Assembly: GCA_943735955.1 (NCBI GenBank)
Contig: OX030970.1
Span: 68,501 to 132,500 of the forward strand
Direction: 5' to 3'
Source: Piscicola geometra
Taxonomy: Eukaryota; Annelida; Clitellata; Hirudinida; Piscicolidae
DNA length: 64,000 nucleotides
Under the pieces are notes generated by a model, which worked only from the letters and a program-made list of their open reading frames with translations, was not told where the DNA came from and ran no database searches. Positions 29,501 to 45,100 of the stretch are shown piece by piece. Numbering within the stretch: position 1 is the first letter of the stretch; the number at the start of each line of letters is the position of its first letter. The translations under genes were made by a program, and so were the position numbers.

Positions 29501-32500
29501 AAGACGATGAAAACGGTGAAGACGATGAAGACGATGAAGACGAACGATGAAGACGGTGAAGACGGTGAAGACGGTGAAGACGGTGAAGACGATGAAGACG
29601 ATGAAGACGATGAAGACGGTGAAGACGGTGAAGACGGTGAAGACGATGAAGACGGTGAAAACGATGAAGATGGTGAAGACGATGAAGACGATGAAGACGA
29701 ACGATGAAGACGATGAAGACGGTGAAGACGATGAAGACGGTGAAGACGATGAAGACGATGAAGACGATGAAGACGATGAAGACGATGAAGACGATGAAGA
29801 CGGTGAAAACGATGAAGACGATGAAGACGGTGAAGACATGAAGACGATGAAGACGGTGAAGACGAACGATGAAGACGATGAAGACGGTGAAAACGATGAA
29901 GACGGTGAAGACGATGAAGACGGTGAAGACGGTGAAGACGGTGAAGACGGTGAAGACGATGAAGACGATGAAGACGGTGAAGACGGTGAAGACGGTGAAG
30001 ACGGTGAAGACGATGAAAACGGTGAAGACGATGAAGACGATGAAGACGAACGATGAAGACGGTGAAGACGGTGAAGACGGTGAAGACGGTGAAGACGATG
30101 AAGACGATGAAGACGATGAAGACGGTGAAGACGGTGAAGACGGTGAAGACGATGAAGACGGTGAAAACGATGAAGATGGTGAAGACGATGAAGACGATGA
30201 AGACGAACGATGAAGACGATGAAGACGGTGAAGACGATGAAGACGGTGAAGACGATGAAGACGATGAAGACGGTGAAGACGATGAAGACGATGAAGACGA
30301 ACGATAAAGACGATGAAGACGGTGAAGACGACCGGTGAAGACGATGAAGACGGTGAAGACGGTGAAGACGGTGAAGACGATGAAGACGATGAAGAAGATG
30401 AAGACGATGAAGACGATGAAGACGATGAAGACGATGAAGACGATGAAGACGGTGAAAACGATGAAGACGATGAAGACGGTGAAGACATGAAGACGATGAA
30501 GACGGTGAAGACGAACGATGAAGACGATGAAGACGGTGAAAACGATGAAGACGGTGAAGACGATGAAGACGGTGAAGACGGTGAAGACGGTGAAGACGGT
30601 GAAGACGATGAAGACGGTGAAGACGATGAAGACGGTGAAGACGATGAAGACGGTGAAGACGATGAAGACGGTGAAGACGATGAAGACGGTGAAGACGATG
30701 AAGACGATGAAGACGGTGAAGACGATGAAGACGATGAAGACGATGAAGACGATGAAGACGAACGATGAAGACGATGAAGACGAACGATGTAGACGATGAA
30801 GACGACGAAGACGATGAAGACGATGAAGATGAACGATGAAGACGATGAAGACGATGGAGACGATGAAGACGATGAAGACGGTGAAGACGAACGATGAAGA
30901 CGAACGATGAAGACGATGAAGACGAACGATGAAGACGAACGATGAAGACGAACGATGAAGACGATGAAGACGAACGATGTAGACGATGAAGACGGTGAAG
31001 ACGATGAAGACGGTGGAGACGATGAAGACGATGAAGACGGTGAAGACGAACGATGAAGACGAACGATGAAGACGATGAAGACGGTGAAGACGAACAATGA
31101 AGACGATGAAGACGGTGAAGACGGTGAAGACGATGAAGACGATGAAGACGGTGAAGACGATGAAGACGATGAAGACGGTGAAGACGAACGATAAAGACGA
31201 TGAAGACGGTGAAGACGACCGGTGAAGACGATGAAGACGGTGAAGACGGTGAAGACGGTGAAGACGATGAAGACGATGAAGAAGATGAAGACGATGAAGA
31301 CGATGAAGACGATGAAGACGATGAAGACGATGAAGACGGTGAAAACGATGAAGACGATGAAGACGGTGAAGACATGAAGACGATGAAGACGGTGAAGACG
31401 AACGATGAAGACGATGAAGACGGTGAAAACGATGAAGACGGTGAAGACGATGAAGACGGTGAAGACGGTGAAGACGGTGAAGACGGTGAAGACGATGAAG
31501 ACGATGAAGACGGTGAAGACGGTGAAGACGGTGAAGACGGTGAAGACGATGAAGACGGTGAAGACGATGAAGACGGTGAAGACGATGAAGACGGTGAAGA
31601 CGATGAAGACGGTGAAGACGATGAAGACGGTGAAGACGATGAAGACGATGAAGACGGTGAAGACGGTGAAGACGATGAAGACGATGAAAACGGTGAAGAC
31701 GATGAAGACGATGAGGACGAACGATGAAGACGGTGAAGACGGTGAAGACGGTGAAGACGGTGAAGACGATGAAGACGATGAAGACGATGAAGACGGTGAA
31801 GACGGTGAAGACGGTGAAGACGATGAAGACGGTGAAAACGATGAAGATGGTGAAGACGATGAAGACGATGAAGACGAACGATGAAGACGATGAAGACGGT
31901 GAAGACGATGAAGACGGTGAAGACGATGAAGACGATGAAGACGGTGAAGACGATGAAGACGATGAAGACGAACGATAAAGACGATGAAGACGGTGAAGAC
32001 GACCGGTGAAGACGATGAAGACGGTGAAGACGGTGAAGACGGTGAAGACGATGAAGACGATGAAGAAGATGAAGACGATGAAGACGATGAAGACGATGAA
32101 GACGATGAAGACGATGAAGACGGTGAAAACGATGAAGACGATGAAGACGGTGAAGACATGAAGACGATGAAGACGGTGAAGACGAACGATGAAGACGATG
32201 AAGACGGTGAAAACGATGAAGACGGTGAAGACGATGAAGACGGTGAAGACGGTGAAGACGGTGAAGACGGTGAAGACGATGAAGACGATGAAGACGGTGA
32301 AGACGGTGAAGACGGTGAAGACGGTGAAGACGATGAAGACGGTGAAGACGATGAAGACGGTGAAGACGATGAAGACGGTGAAGACGATGAAGACGGTGAA
32401 GACGATGAAGACGGTGAAGACGATGAAGACGATGAAGACGGTGAAGACGGGGAAGACGATGAAGACGATGAAAACGGTGAAGACGATGAAGACGATGAAG

Positions 32501-32762
32501 ACGAACGATGAAGACGGTGAAGACGGTGAAGACGGTGAAGACGGTGAAGACGATGAAGACGATGAAGACGATGAAGACGGTGAAGACGGTGAAGACGGTG
32601 AAGACGATGAAGACGGTGAAAACGATGAAGATGGTGAAGACGATGAAGACGATGAAGACGAACGATGAAGACGATGAAGACGGTGAAGACGATGAAGACG
32701 GTGAAGACGATGAAGACGATGAAGACGGTGAAGACGATGAAGACGATGAAGACGAACGATGA
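26503..32762. repeat. Nested HOR: 784-bp unit inside 1,725-bp unit
   Basis: Units starting at gataaagacg followed by gaccggtg begin near 26,503, 27,287, 28,228, 29,012, 30,302, 31,189 and 31,973. The 784-bp spacing recurs three times (26,514-27,298, 28,239-29,023, 31,200-31,984), and the pair together repeats at 1,725 bp and again 2,961 bp later. Each unit contains the one-base-deleted monomer gaagacat (near 26,693, 27,472, 28,411, 29,195, 30,485, 31,372 and 32,156). Units also share gaagatggt and the gaagacgacgaag variant. Copies are nearly identical, which implies very recent amplification or an assembly duplication. Confidence 0.88.
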
Positions 32763-35700
32763 AGACGGTGAAAACGGAGAAAACGATGAAGACGGTGAAG
32801 ACGATGAAGACGATGAAGACGGTGAAGACGAACGATGAAGACGAGTGAAGACGATGAAGACGGTGAAGACGATGAAGACGATGAAGACGATGAAGACGAA
32901 CGATGAAGACGGTGAAGACGATGAAGACGGTGGAGACGATGAAGACGGTGAAGACGATGAAGACGGTGAAGACGATGAAGACGGTGAAGACGATGAAGAC
33001 GGTGAAGACGATGAAGACGGTGAAGACGATGAAGACGGTGAAGACGATGAAGACGATGAAGACGAACGATGAAGACGGTGAAAACGGAGAAAACGATGAA
33101 GACGGTGAAGACGATGAAGACGGTGAAGACGGTGAAGACGGTGAAGACGGTGAAGACGGTGAAGACGGTGAAGACGGTGAAGACGGTGAAGACGATGAAG
33201 ACGGTGAAGTCGATGAAGACGGTGAAGACGATGAAGACGGTGAAGACGGTGAAGACGAACGATGAAGACGATGAAGACGGTGAAGACGATGAAGACGGTG
33301 AAGACGAAAAAGACGGTGGAGACGATGAAGACGGTGAAGACGATGAAGACGGTAAAGACGATAAAGACGGTGAAAACGATGAAGACGATGAAGACGGTGA
33401 AGACGGTGAAGACGATGAAGACGAACGATGAAGACGGTGAAAACGGAGAAAACGATGAAGACGGTGAAGACGATGAAGACGGTGAAGACGATGAAGACGG
33501 TGAAGTCGATGAAGACGGTGAAGACGATGAAGACGGTGAAGACGGTGAAGACGAACGATGAAGACGATGAAGACGGTGAAGACGATGAAGACGGTGAAGA
33601 CGAAAAAGACGGTGAAGTCGATGAAGACGGTGAAGACGATGAAGACGGTGAAGACGGTGAAGACGAACGATGAAGACGATGAAGACGGTGAAGTCGATGA
33701 AGACGGTGAAGACGATGAAGACGGTGAAGACGGTGAAGACGAACGATGAAGACGATGAAGACGGTGAAGACGATGAAGACGGTGAAGACGAAAAAGACGG
33801 TGGAGACGATGAAGACGGTGAAGACGATGAAGACGGTGAAGACGATAAAGACGGTGAAAACGATGAAGACGATGAAGACGGTGAAGACGGTGAAGACGAT
33901 GAAGACGAACGATGAAGACGGTGAAAACGGAGAAAACGATGAAGACGGTGAAGACGATGAAGACGGTGAAGACGGTGAAGACGGTGAAGACGGTGAAGAC
34001 GGTGAAGACGGTGAAGACGATGAAGACGGTGAAGTCGATGAAGACGGTGAAGACGATGAAGACGGTGAAGACGGTGAAGACGAACGATGAAGACGATGAA
34101 GACGGTGAAGACGATGAAGACGGTGAAGACGAAAAAGACGGTGGAGACGATGAAGACGGTGAAGACGATGAAAACGGTGAAGACGATAAAGACGGTGAAA
34201 ACGATGAAGACGATGAAGACGGTGAAGACGGTGAAGACGATGAAGACGATGAAGACGGTGAAGACGAACGATGAAGACGATGAAGACGGTGAAGACGATG
34301 AAGACGATGAAGACGATGAAGACGATGAAAACGATGAAGACGATGAAGACGATGAAGACGATGAAGACGATGAAGACGATGAAGACGATGAAGACGATGA
34401 AGACGATGAAGACGATGAAGACGATGAAGACGATGAAGACGATAAGGACGATGAAGACGATGAAGACGATGAAGACGAACGATGAAGACGATGAAGACGA
34501 TGAAGACGGTGAAGACGATGAAGACGATGAAGACGATGAAGACGATGAAGACGATGAAAACGATGAAGACGATGAAGACGATGAAGACGATGAAGACGAT
34601 GAAGACGATGAAGACGATGAAGACGATGAAGACGATAAGGACGATGAAGACGATGAAGACGATGAAGACGAACGATGAAGACGATGAAGACGATGAAGAC
34701 GGTGAAGACGGTGAAGTCGATGAAGACGGTGAAGACGATGAAGACGGTGAAGACGGTGAAGACGAACGATGAAGACGATGAAGACGGTGAAGACGATGAA
34801 GACGGTGAAGACGAAAAAGACGGTGAAGTCGATGAAGACGGTGAAGACGATGAAGACGGTGAAGACGGTGAAGACGAACGATGAAGACGATGAAGACGGT
34901 GAAGTCGATGAAGACGGTGAAGACGATGAAGACGGTGAAGACGGTGAAGACGAACGATGAAGACGATGAAGACGGTGAAGACGATGAAGACGGTGAAGAC
35001 GAAAAAGACGGTGGAGACGATGAAGACGGTGAAGACGATGAAGACGGTGAAGACGATAAAGACGGTGAAAACGATGAAGACGATGAAGACGGTGAAGACG
35101 GTGAAGACGATGAAGACGAACGATGAAGACGGTGAAAACGGAGAAAACGATGAAGACGGTGAAGACGATGAAGACGGTGAAGACGGTGAAGACGGTGAAG
35201 ACGGTGAAGACGGTGAAGACGGTGAAGACGATGAAGACGGTGAAGTCGATGAAGACGGTGAAGACGATGAAGACGGTGAAGACGGTGAAGACGAACGATG
35301 AAGACGATGAAGACGGTGAAGACGATGAAGACGGTGAAGACGAAAAAGACGGTGGAGACGATGAAGACGGTGAAGACGATGAAGACGGTGAAGACGATAA
35401 AGACGGTGAAAACGATGAAGACGATGAAGACGGTGAAGACGGTGAAGACGATGAAGACGATGAAGACGGTGAAGACGAACGATGAAGACGATGAAGACGG
35501 TGAAGACGATGAAGACGATGAAGACGATGAAGACGATGAAGACGATGAAAACGATGAAGACGATGAAGACGATGAAGACGATGAAGACGATGAAGACGAT
35601 GAAGACGATGAAGACGATGAAGACGATGAAGACGATGAAGACGATGAAGACGATGAAGACGATAAGGACGATGAAGACGATGAAGACGATGAAGACGAAC

Positions 35701-38700
35701 GATGAAGACGATGAAGACGATGAAGACGGTGAAGACGATGAAGACGATGAAGACGATGAAGACGATGAAGACGATGAAAACGATGAAGACGATGAAGACG
35801 ATGAAGACGATGAAGACGATGAAGACGATGAAGACGATGAAGACGATGAAGACGATAAGGACGATGAAGACGATGAAGACGATGAAGACGAACGATGAAG
35901 ACGATGAAGACGGTGAAGACGATGAAGACGTTGAAGACGAACGATGAAGACGGTGAAGACGATGAAGACGGTGAAGACGATGACGACGATGAAGACGATG
36001 AAGACGAACGATGAAGACGATGAAGACGGTGAAGACGATGAAGACGGTGAAGACGATGAAGACGGTGAAGACGATGAAGACGGTGAAGACGAAAAAGACG
36101 GTGGAGACGATGAAGACGGTGAAGACGATGAAAACGGTGAAGACGATAAAGACGGTGAAAACGATGAAGACGATGAAGACGGTGAAGACGGTGAAGACGA
36201 TGAAGACGATGAAGACGGTGAAGACGAACGATGAAGACGATGAAGACGGTGAAGACGATGAAGACGATGAAGACGATGAAGACGATGAAAACGATGAAGA
36301 CGATGAAGACGATGAAGACGATGAAGACGATGAAGACGATGAAGACGATGAAGACGATGAAGACGATGAAGACGATGAAGACGATGAAGACGATGAAGAC
36401 GATAAGGACGATGAAGACGATGAAGACGATGAAGACGAACGATGAAGACGATGAAGACGATGAAGACGGTGAAGACGATGAAGACGATGAAGACGATGAA
36501 GACGATGAAGACGATGAAAACGATGAAGACGATGAAGACGATGAAGACGATGAAGACGATGAAGACGATGAAGACGATGAAGACGATGAAGACGATAAGG
36601 ACGATGAAGACGATGAAGACGATGAAGACGAACGATGAAGACGATGAAGACGATGAAGACGGTGAAGACGGTGAAGTCGATGAAGACGGTGAAGACGATG
36701 AAGACGGTGAAGACGGTGAAGACGAACGATGAAGACGATGAAGACGGTGAAGACGATGAAGACGGTGAAGACGAAAAAGACGGTGAAGTCGATGAAGACG
36801 GTGAAGACGATGAAGACGGTGAAGACGGTGAAGACGAACGATGAAGACGATGAAGACGGTGAAGTCGATGAAGACGGTGAAGACGATGAAGACGGTGAAG
36901 ACGGTGAAGACGAACGATGAAGACGATGAAGACGGTGAAGACGATGAAGACGGTGAAGACGAAAAAGACGGTGGAGACGATGAAGACGGTGAAGACGATG
37001 AAGACGGTGAAGACGATAAAGACGGTGAAAACGATGAAGACGATGAAGACGGTGAAGACGGTGAAGACGATGAAGACGAACGATGAAGACGGTGAAAACG
37101 GAGAAAACGATGAAGACGGTGAAGACGATGAAGACGGTGAAGACGGTGAAGACGGTGAAGACGGTGAAGACGGTGAAGACGGTGAAGACGATGAAGACGG
37201 TGAAGTCGATGAAGACGGTGAAGACGATGAAGACGGTGAAGACGGTGAAGACGAACGATGAAGACGATGAAGACGGTGAAGACGATGAAGACGGTGAAGA
37301 CGAAAAAGACGGTGGAGACGATGAAGACGGTGAAGACGATGAAGACGGTGAAGACGATAAAGACGGTGAAAACGATGAAGACGATGAAGACGGTGAAGAC
37401 GGTGAAGACGATGAAGACGATGAAGACGGTGAAGACGAACGATGAAGACGATGAAGACGGTGAAGACGATGAAGACGATGAAGACGATGAAGACGATGAA
37501 GACGATGAAAACGATGAAGACGATGAAGACGATGAAGACGATGAAGACGATGAAGACGATGAAGACGATGAAGACGATGAAGACGATGAAGACGATGAAG
37601 ACGATGAAGACGATGAAGACGATAAGGACGATGAAGACGATGAAGACGATGAAGACGAACGATGAAGACGATGAAGACGATGAAGACGGTGAAGACGATG
37701 AAGACGATGAAGACGATGAAGACGATGAAGACGATGAAAACGATGAAGACGATGAAGACGATGAAGACGATGAAGACGATGAAGACGATGAAGACGATGA
37801 AGACGATGAAGACGATAAGGACGATGAAGACGATGAAGACGATGAAGACGAACGATGAAGACGATGAAGACGATGAAGACGATGAAGACAATGAAGACGA
37901 TGAAGATGATGAAGACGATGAAGACGATGAAGACGATGAAGACGATGAAGACGATGAAGACGAAGAAGACGATGAAGACGATGAAGACGATGAAGACGAA
38001 CTATGAAAACGATGAAGACGATGAAGACGATGAAGACAATGAAGACGATGAAGACGATGAAGACGATGAAGACGATGAAGACGATGAAGACGATGAAGAC
38101 GATGAAGACGATGAAAACGAACGATGAAGACGGTGAAAACGGAGAAAACGATGAAGACGGTGAAGACGATGAAGACGGTGAAGACGGTGAAGACGGTGAA
38201 GACGGTGAAGACGGTGAAGACGGTGAAGACGGTGAAGACGGTGAAGACAATGAAGACGGTGAAGTCGATGAAGACGGTGAAGACGATGAAGACGGTGAAG
38301 ACGGTGAAGACGAACGATGAAGACGATGAAGACGGTGAAGACGATGAAGACGGTGAAGACGAAAAAGACGGTGGAGACGATGAAGACGGTGAAGACGATG
38401 AAGACGGTGAAGACGATAAAGACGGTGAAAACGATGAAGACGATGAAGACGGTGAAGACGGTGAAGACGATGAAGACGATGAAGACGGTGAAGACGAACG
38501 ATGAAGACGATGAAGACGGTGAAGACGATGAAGACGATGAAGACGATGAAGACGATGAAGACGATGAAAACGATGAAGACGATGAAGACGATGAAGACGA
38601 TGAAGACGATGAAGACGATGAAGACGATGAAGACGATGAAGACGATGAAGACGATGAAGACGATGAAGACGATGAAGACGATAAGGACGATGAAGACGAT

Positions 38701-39100
38701 GAAGACGATGAAGACGAACGATGAAGACGATGAAGACGATGATGACAGTGAAGACGATGAAGACAATGAAGACGATGAAGATGATGAAGACGATGAAGAC
38801 GATGAAGACGATGAAGACGATGAAGACGATGAAGACGAAGAAGACGATGAAGACGATGAAGACGATGAAGACGATGAAGATGAACGATGAAGACGATGAA
38901 GACGATGGAGACGATGAAGACGATGAAGACGATGAAGACGATGAAGACGATGAAGACGATGAAGACGAACTATGAAAACGATGAAGACGATGAAGACGAT
39001 GAAGACAATGAAGACGATGAAGACGATGAAGACGATGAAGACGATGAAGACGATGAAGACGATGAAGACGATGAAGACGAACGATGATGACGATGAAGAC
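32763..39100. repeat. HOR with 1,960-bp period
   Basis: Positions from about 34,150 to 35,900 match 36,080-37,858 at a constant offset of 1,960 bp. A related copy of part of the unit lies 1,211 bp upstream (33,670 versus 34,881). The unit combines a GGT-rich module with gaaaaagacggtg and gaagtcgat landmarks and two GAT-rich modules marked by gataaggac. GAT-rich modules ending in gaactatg close the segment at 37,998 and 38,967. A 10-bp monomer is present near 32,843 (gaagacgagtg). Confidence 0.87.
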
Positions 39101-42100
39101 GATGAAGACGAACGATGTAGACGATGAAGACGGTGAAGACGGTGAAGACGATGAAGACGATGAAGAAGATGAAGACGATGAAGACGATGAAGACGGTGAA
39201 GACGATGAAGACGGTGAAGACGAACGATGAAGACGATGAAGACGAACGATGAAGACGAACGATGAAGACGATGAAGACGAACGATGTAGACGATGAAGAC
39301 GGTGAAGACGATGAAGACGGTGGAGACGATGAAGACGATGAAGACGGTGAAGACGAACGATGAAGACGAACGATGAAGACGAACGATGAAGACGATGAAG
39401 ACGGTGAAGACGAACGATGAAGACGATGAAGACGGTGAAGACGGTGAAGACGATGAAGACGATGAAGACGGTGAAGACGATGAAGACGATGAAGACGGTG
39501 AAGACGAACGATAAAGACGATGAAGACGGTGAAGACGACCGGTGAAGACGATGAAGACGGTGAAGACGGTGAAGACGATGAAGACGATGAAGAAGATGAA
39601 GACGATGAAGACGATGAAGACGGTGAAGACGATGAAGACGGTGAAAACGATGAAGACGATGAAGACGGTGAAGACGGTGAAGACGATGAAGACGATGAAG
39701 ACGGTGAAGACGAACGATGAAGACGATGAAGACGGTGAAGACGATGAAGACGGTGAAGACGATGAAGACGGTGAAGACGATGAGGACGGTGAAGACGATG
39801 AAGACGATGAAGACGATGAAGACGATGAAGACGATGAAGACGACGAAGACGATGAAGACGATGAAGACGATGAAGACGATGAAGACGATGAAGACGATGA
39901 AGACGAAGAAGACGATGAAGACGGTGAGACGATGAAGACGGTGAAGACGATGAAGACGGTGAAAACGATGAAGACGATGAAGACGATGAAGACGATGAAG
40001 ACGATGAAGACGAACGATGAAGACGATGAAGACGATGAAGACGATGAAGACGATGAAGACGATGAAGACAATGAAGACGATGAAGATGATGAAGACGATG
40101 AAGACGATGAAGACGATGAAGACGATGAAGACGATGAAGACGATGAAGACGAAGAAGACGATGAAGACGGTGAGACGATGAAGACGGTGAAGACGGTGAA
40201 GACGAACGATGAAGACGATGAAGACGGTGAAGACGGTGAAGACGGTGAAGACGAACGATGAAGACGATGAAGACGGTGAAGACGATGAAGACGATGAAGA
40301 CGATAAAGACGGTGAAAACGATGAAGATGATGAAGTCGGTGAAGACGGTGAAGACGGTGAAGACGGTGAAGACGATGAAGACGATGAAGACGGTGAAGAC
40401 GAACGATGAAGACGATGAAGACGGTGAAGACGATGAAGACGGTAAAGACCATGAAGACGATGAAGACGAACGATAACGACGGTGAAGACGGTGAAGACGA
40501 TGAAGACGATGAAGACGGTGAAGACGGTGAAGACGAACGATAAAGACGATGAAGACGGTGAAGACGACCGGTGAAGACGATGAAAACGGTGAAGACGGTG
40601 AAGACGATGAAGACGATGAAGAAGATGAAGACGATGAAGACGATGAAGACGATGAAGACGATGAAGACGGTGAAAACGATGAAGACGATGAAGACGGTGA
40701 AGACGGTGAAGACGATGAAGACGATGAAGACGGTGAAGACGAACGATGAAGACGATGAAGACGAACGATGAAGACGATGAAGACGGTGAAGACGATGAAG
40801 ACGGTGAAGACGATGAAGACGGTGGAGACGATGAAGACGATGAAGACGGTGAAGACGAACGATGAAGAGGAACGATGAAGACGAACGATGAAGACGATGA
40901 AGACGGTGAAGACGAACGATGAAGACGATGAAGACGGTGAAGACGGTGAAGACGATGAAGACGATGAAGACGATGAAGACGATGAAGAGGATGAAGACGA
41001 TGAAGACGATGAAGACGATGAAGACGAAGAAGACGATGAAGACGGTGAGACGATGATGACGGTGAAGACGGTGAAGACGAACGATGAAGACGATGAAGAC
41101 GGTGAAGACGGTGAAGACGGTGAAGACGAACGATGAAGACGATGAAGACGGTGAAGACGATGAAGACGATGAAGACGATAAAGACGGTGAAAACGATGAA
41201 GACGATGAAGACGGTGAAGACGGTGAAGACGATGAAGACGATGAAGACGGTGAAGACGAACGATGAAGACGATGAAGACGGTGAAGACGATGAAGACGGT
41301 GAAGACCATGAAGACGATGAAGACGAACGATAACGACGGTGAAGACGGTGAAGACGATGAAGACGATGAAGACGGTGAAGACGGTGAAGACGATGAAGAC
41401 GATGAAGAAGATGAAGACGATGAAGACGATGAAGACGATGAAGACGGTGAAGACGAACGATAAAGACGATGAAGACGGTGAAGACGACCGGTGAAGACGA
41501 TGAAAACGGTGAAGACGGTGAAGACGATGAAGACGATGAAGAAGATGAAGACGGTGAAAACGATAAAGACGATGAAGACGGTGAAGACGGTGAAGACGAT
41601 GAAGACGATGAAGACGGTGAAGACGAACGATGAAGACGATGAAGACGAACGATGAAGACGATGAAGACGGTGAAGACGATGAAGACGGTGAAGACGATGA
41701 AGACGGTGGAGACGATGAAGACGATGAAGACGGTGAAGACGAACGATGAAGAGGAACGATGAAGACGAACGATGAAGACGATGAAGACGGTGAAGACGAA
41801 CGATGAAGACGATGAAGACGGTGAAGACGGTGAAGACGATGAAGACGATGAAGACGATGAAGACGATGAAGACGATGAAGACGATGAAGACGATGAAGAC
41901 GATGAAGACGAAGAAGACGATGAAGACGGTGAGACGATGAAGACGGTGAAGACGGTGAAGACGAACGATGAAGACGATGAAGACGGTGAAGACGGTGAAG
42001 ACGGTGAAGACGAACGATGAAGACGATGAAGACGGTGAAGACGATGAAGACGATGAAGACGATAAAGACGGTGAAAACGATGAAGACGATGAAGACGGTG

Positions 42101-45100
42101 AAGACGGTGAAGACGATGAAGACGATGAAGACGGTGAAGACGAACGATGAAGACGATGAAGACGGTGAAGACGATGAAGACGGTGAAGACCATGAAGACG
42201 ATGAAGACGAACGATAACGACGGTGAAGACGGTGAAGACGATGAAGACGATGAAGACGGTGAAGACGGTGAAGACGATGAAGACGATGAAGAAGATGAAG
42301 ACGATGAAGACGATGAAGACGATGAAGACGGTGAAGACGAACGATAAAGACGATGAAGACGGTGAAGACGACCGGTGAAGACGATGAAAACGGTGAAGAC
42401 GGTGAAGACGATGAAGACGATGAAGAAGATGAAGACGATGAAGACGATGAAGACGATGAAGACGATGAAGACGGTGAAAACGATGAAGACGATGAAGACG
42501 GTGAAGACGGTGAAGACGATGAAGACGGTGAAGACGGTGAAGACGAACGATGAAGACGGTGAAGACGAACGATGAAGACGATGAAGACGGTGAAGACGGT
42601 GAAGACCATGAAGACGATGAAGACGGTGAAGACGATGAAGACGATGAAGACGGTGAAGACGAACGATGAAGACGAACGATGAAGACGATGAAGACGGTGA
42701 AGACGAACGATGAAGACGATGAAGACGGTGAAGACGGTGAAGACGATGAAGACGATGAAGACGATGAAGACGATGAAGACGATGAAGACGATGAAGACGA
42801 AGAAGACGATGAAGACGATGAAGACGATGAAGACGGTGAGACGATGAAGACGGTGAAGACGGTGAAGACGAACGATGAAGACGATGAAGACGGTGAAGAC
42901 GGTGAAGACGGTGAAGACGAACGATGAAGACGATGAAGACGGTGAAGACGATGAAGACGATGAAGACGATAAAGACGGTGAAAACGATGAAGACGATGAA
43001 GACGGTGAAGACGGTGAAGACGATGAAGACGATGAAGACGGTGAAGACGAACGATGAAGACGATGAAGACGGTGAAGACGATGAAGACGGTGAAGACCAT
43101 GAAGACGATGAAGACGAACGATAACGACGGTGAAGACGGTGAAGACGATGAAGACGATGAAGACGGTGAAGACGGTGAAGACGATGAAGACGATGAAGAA
43201 GATGAAGACGATGAAGACGATGAAGACGATGAAGACGGTGAAGACGAACGATAAAGACGATGAAGACGGTGAAGACGACCGGTGAAGACGATGAAAACGG
43301 TGAAGACGGTGAAGACGATGAAGACGATGAAGAAGATGAAGACGATGAAGACGATGAAGACGATGAAGACGATGAAGACGGTGAAAACGATGAAGACGAT
43401 GAAGACGGTGAAGACGGTGAAGACGATGAAGACGGTGAAGACGGTGAAGACGAACGATGAAGACGGTGAAGACGAACGATGAAGACGATGAAGACGGTGA
43501 AGACGGTGAAGACCATGAAGACGATGAAGACGGTGAAGACGATGAAGACGATGAAGACGGTGAAGACGAACGATGAAGACGAACGATGAAGACGATGAAG
43601 ACGGTGAAGACGAACGATGAAGACGATGAAGACGGTGAAGACGGTGAAGACGATGAAGACGATGAAGACGATGAAGACGATGAAGACGATGAAGACGATG
43701 AAGACGAAGAAGACGATGAAGACGGTGAGACGATGAAGACGGTGAAGACGGTGAAGACGAACGATGAAGACGATGAAGACGGTGAAGACGGTGAAGACGG
43801 TGAAGACGAACGATGAAGACGATGAAGACGGTGAAGACGATGAAGACGATGAAGACGATAAAGACGGTGAAAACGATGAAGACGATGAAGACGGTGAAGA
43901 CGGTGAAGACGATGAAGACGATGAAGACGGTGAAGACGAACGATGAAGACGATGAAGACGGTGAAGACGATGAAGACGGTGAAGACCATGAAGACGATGA
44001 AGACGAACGATAACGACGGTGAAGACGGTGAAGACGATGAAGACGATGAAGACGGTGAAGACGGTGAAGACGATGAAGACGATGAAGAAGATGAAGACGA
44101 TGAAGACGATGAAGACGATGAAGACGGTGAAGACGAACGATAAAGACGATGAAGACGGTGAAGACGACCGGTGAAGACGATGAAACCGGTGAAGACGGTG
44201 AAGACGATGAAGACGATGAAGAAGATGAAGACGATGAAGACGATGAAGACGATGAAGACGATGAAGACAGTGAAAACGATGAAGACGATGAAGACGGTGA
44301 AGACGGTGAAGACGATGAAGACGATGAAGACGGTGAAGACGAACGATGAAGACGATGAAGACGAACGATGAAGACGATGAAGACGGTGAAGACGATGAAG
44401 ACGGTGAAGACGATGAAGACGGTGGAGACGATGAAGACGATGAAGACGGTGAAGACGAACGATGAAGACGAACGATGAAGACGATGAAGACGGTGAAGAC
44501 GAACGATGAAGACGATGAAGACGGTGAAGACGGTGAAGACGATGAAGACGATGAAGACGGTGAAGACGATGAAGACGATGAAGACGGTGAAGACGAACGA
44601 TAAAGACGATGAAGACGGTGAAGACGACCGGTGAAGACGATGAAGACGGTGAAGACGGTGAAGACGATGAAGACGATGAAGAAGATGAAGACGATGAAGA
44701 CGATGAAGACGATGAAGACGATGAAGACGGTGAAAACGATGAAGACGATGAAGACGGTGAAGACGGTGAAGACGATGAAGACGATGAAGACGGTGAAGAC
44801 GAACGATGAAGACGATGAAGACGGTGAAGACGATGAAGACGGTGAAGACGATGAAGACGGTGAAGACGATGAGGACGGTGAAGACGATGAAGACGATGAA
44901 GACGATGAAGACGATGAAGACGATGAAGACGACGAAGACGATGAAGACGATAAGGACGATGAAGACGATGAAGACGAACGATGAAGACGATGAAGACGAT
45001 GAAGACGATGAAGACGATGAAGACGATGAAGACAATGAAGACGATGAAGATGATGAAGACGATGAAGACGATGAAGACGATGAAGACGATGAAGACGATG

